8,753 bases of DNA. Origin: Melioribacteraceae bacterium (GTDB lineage Bacteria > Bacteroidota > Ignavibacteria > Ignavibacteriales > Melioribacteraceae). Positions 7,534 to 8,753 of this stretch are shown piece by piece (positions within the stretch are counted from its first letter, which is position 1; each line of letters starts with the position of its first letter). The position numbers were made by a program, and so were the translations under genes. The notes below the pieces were generated by a model, which did no database searches, had not been told where the DNA came from, and saw only the letters and a list, made by a program, of their open reading frames with translations. The DNA is taken from NCBI GenBank assembly GCA_027036655.1, contig JALWEC010000366.1:1-8753 (forward strand), written 5' to 3'.

Positions 7534-8753
7534 TTACCAGAAAACAGCATAAAGAAACGCGCAAATTATAAGGACACCGTACGCGCCAATATTGAAAACT
7601 GAATCGGTCTTAAACATTTTTGATGTCAGCGGAATTCCTTTCGGATCATCAACATCAGCCGAAGTGGTTAAACTAATTCCCATAATGATTACGATTGTAA
7701 TCAACAGAGTGTAAAGCATCTGATCCATCCAAGGTAAATCCACAGAAGGAAGTTTTAACAAAAATGCAACCACAATCGAAAGCGTAACTCCGTAGATTGC
7801 CGCTTTGTTTGTAGTCTTTTTCCAGAACAATCCCATAAGAAATACAGCAAGAATTCCCGGACTTACCAGCCCGGTATATTCCTGAATATACTGAAACATC
7901 TGAGGAATATTTCCCAGCAGCGGAGCGACAACAATCGCAATGATCAAAGCTGTAAACGCCGTTAAGCGTCCGACTCTTACAAGGATTTTTTCACTCGCAT
8001 TCTTATTCAGATAAGGTCTGTAAATATCCATAGTAAAAATGGTGGATGTGGAATTTAACATAGACGCGAGAGAAGAAACAATCGCCGCGACCAAAGCCGC
8101 AAGCACTAAGCCCTTTATTCCCGCGGGGATGAAAACGCTAATCAACCACGGATACGCTTTATCGTAGTTGATGCCGCCTCCCGCTTTAAGAAATGCCTCT
8201 TTAACTCCCGGTATTATTGTAGTTCCGGCAGGCTGAGTAAAAAGTACAAAAGCGACAATTCCCGGAATCACAACAAGAAGCGGAATCAAAAGTTTAAGAA
8301 AAGCCGCGAACATAATTCCCCGCTGTCCTTCCTTTAACGATTTTGCAGCAAGCGTTCTTTGAATTATGTATTGATTAAAACCCCAATAGTATAGGTTTGC
8401 TACCCACATTCCGCCGATTAGAACCGCAATTCCCGGAAGATTAAAAAACTGTGGATTATCTCGGCTTAGAATCATGTGAAATTTATCAGGCGCAACTTTA
8501 AGTATATGTTCAAATCCGTGAATTAAGCCGCCTTCCGGAGTAACACTGTTCAGCGCAATAAAGGATGTGATTAACCCGCCGAGAATTAGAAGTGCAACCT
8601 GCATTACATCCGTCCAAGCAACAGCGGATAAACCTCCGTAGAGCGAGTATGCGGCGGCGATAAAAGCCAGCGCCAATATTGCCGGAAAAATCATCGAGCC
8701 GTCCCCGACTCCGATTATTGTATCGATTGCTTTTCCTCCGAGGAATAAGACAG
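7534..8753 (-). CDS. Sodium/sugar symporter (SSS family, vSGLT-like), 5' end beyond window
   Basis: About 405 residues are visible; the frame is open to the right edge (VLFLGGKAIDTIIG precedes the first internal Met at 8694), so roughly 140 N-terminal residues are missing. It matches the Vibrio sodium/galactose symporter closely as I remember it: SLYGGLSAVAWTDVMQV, NLYYWGFNQYIIQRTLAAKS, AAIVSSLASMLNSTSTIFTMDIYRPY and QYIQEYTGLVSPGI. Spacing lines up with vSGLT Asn260, the gate Tyr263, Lys294 and Gln428 for sugar, and Ala361, Ser364 and Ser365 for sodium, all present here. That supports sodium-driven uptake of a hexose-like sugar across the inner membrane; the exact sugar is unknown. The remaining sugar contacts in the N-terminal part are not visible. 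Transcription ends at the terminator at 7007-7032, now displaced by MITE copy C. Confidence 0.93.
   Translation of the reverse strand, partial: VLFLGGKAIDTIIGVGDGSMIFPAILALAFIAAAYSLYGGLSAVAWTDVMQVALLILGGLITSFIALNSVTPEGGLIHGFEHILKVAPDKFHMILSRDNPQFFNLPGIAVLIGGMWVANLYYWGFNQYIIQRTLAAKSLKEGQRGIMFAAFLKLLIPLLVVIPGIVAFVLFTQPAGTTIIPGVKEAFLKAGGGINYDKAYPWLISVFIPAGIKGLVLAALVAAIVSSLASMLNSTSTIFTMDIYRPYLNKNASEKILVRVGRLTAFTALIIAIVVAPLLGNIPQMFQYIQEYTGLVSPGILAVFLMGLFWKKTTNKAAIYGVTLSIVVAFLLKLPSVDLPWMDQMLYTLLITIVIIMGISLTTSADVDDPKGIPLTSKMFKTDSVFNIGAYGVLIICAFLYAVFW

Noticed and set aside
7414..7602. Plus-strand 62-codon frame crossing the right end of MITE copy C
   Set aside because: It runs from the nested insert through the element end into the antisense of the symporter, has no family resemblance and no convincing ribosome site.

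Overview
The window looks like chromosomal DNA of a member of the FCB group. Ignavibacteria (Ignavibacteriota) is my best guess, from protein flavour, moderate-to-low GC and one Bacteroidetes-style promoter (TTTG / TAnnTTTG) upstream of the CorC-like gene; this is inference, not a database match. All seven recognisable genes lie on the minus strand, so transcription runs from the right edge to the left edge.

Layout in transcription order. The right edge (8753-7534) holds a vSGLT-like sodium/sugar symporter whose first ~140 residues lie outside the window; its intrinsic terminator is at 7007-7032. Next comes a probable operon of a CNNM/CorC-type membrane protein (6674-5457), tgt (5441-4293, TTG start) and yajC (4293-3958, 1-base overlap with tgt). 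After a ~340-base gap comes speB (agmatinase, 3620-2718), then a leucine-dehydrogenase-family gene (2463-1345), nusB (1342-863) and a UMF1-type MFS transporter (857 to the left edge, TTG start, cut off). The last three are packed within 2-5 bases of each other.

The most notable content is a family of non-coding, transposon-like elements (MITEs). Three copies lie at 2575-2737 (A, 163 bp), 3762-3950 (B, 189 bp) and 7060-7508 (C, 449 bp, inverted). Each has imperfect ~35-base terminal inverted repeats beginning GA/GT...TTTGCA and sits between perfect 5-base direct repeats (TATTA, TATAA, TCATA), so the insertion boundaries can be read exactly. All three landed at or within ~25 bases after a stop codon. 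Copy A replaced the last codon and stop of speB: removing it restores an ending ...YAFINK-stop in place of the present ...YAFINSRICIT-stop. Copy B separates yajC from a small hairpin. Copy C separates the symporter from its terminator, and itself contains a second inverted-repeat insert carrying four small hairpins, three with the same GAA/TTC triloop.

A second observation is in the leucine-dehydrogenase-like protein. The position matching the catalytic lysine 80 of the Bacillus enzymes is asparagine, while Lys68, Asp115 and the NAD-binding motif are intact. The genes themselves are otherwise ordinary: sugar uptake, membrane ion homeostasis, tRNA queuosine modification, Sec accessory, putrescine synthesis, amino-acid dehydrogenation and transcription antitermination. 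I see no defence, phage or biosynthetic cluster.
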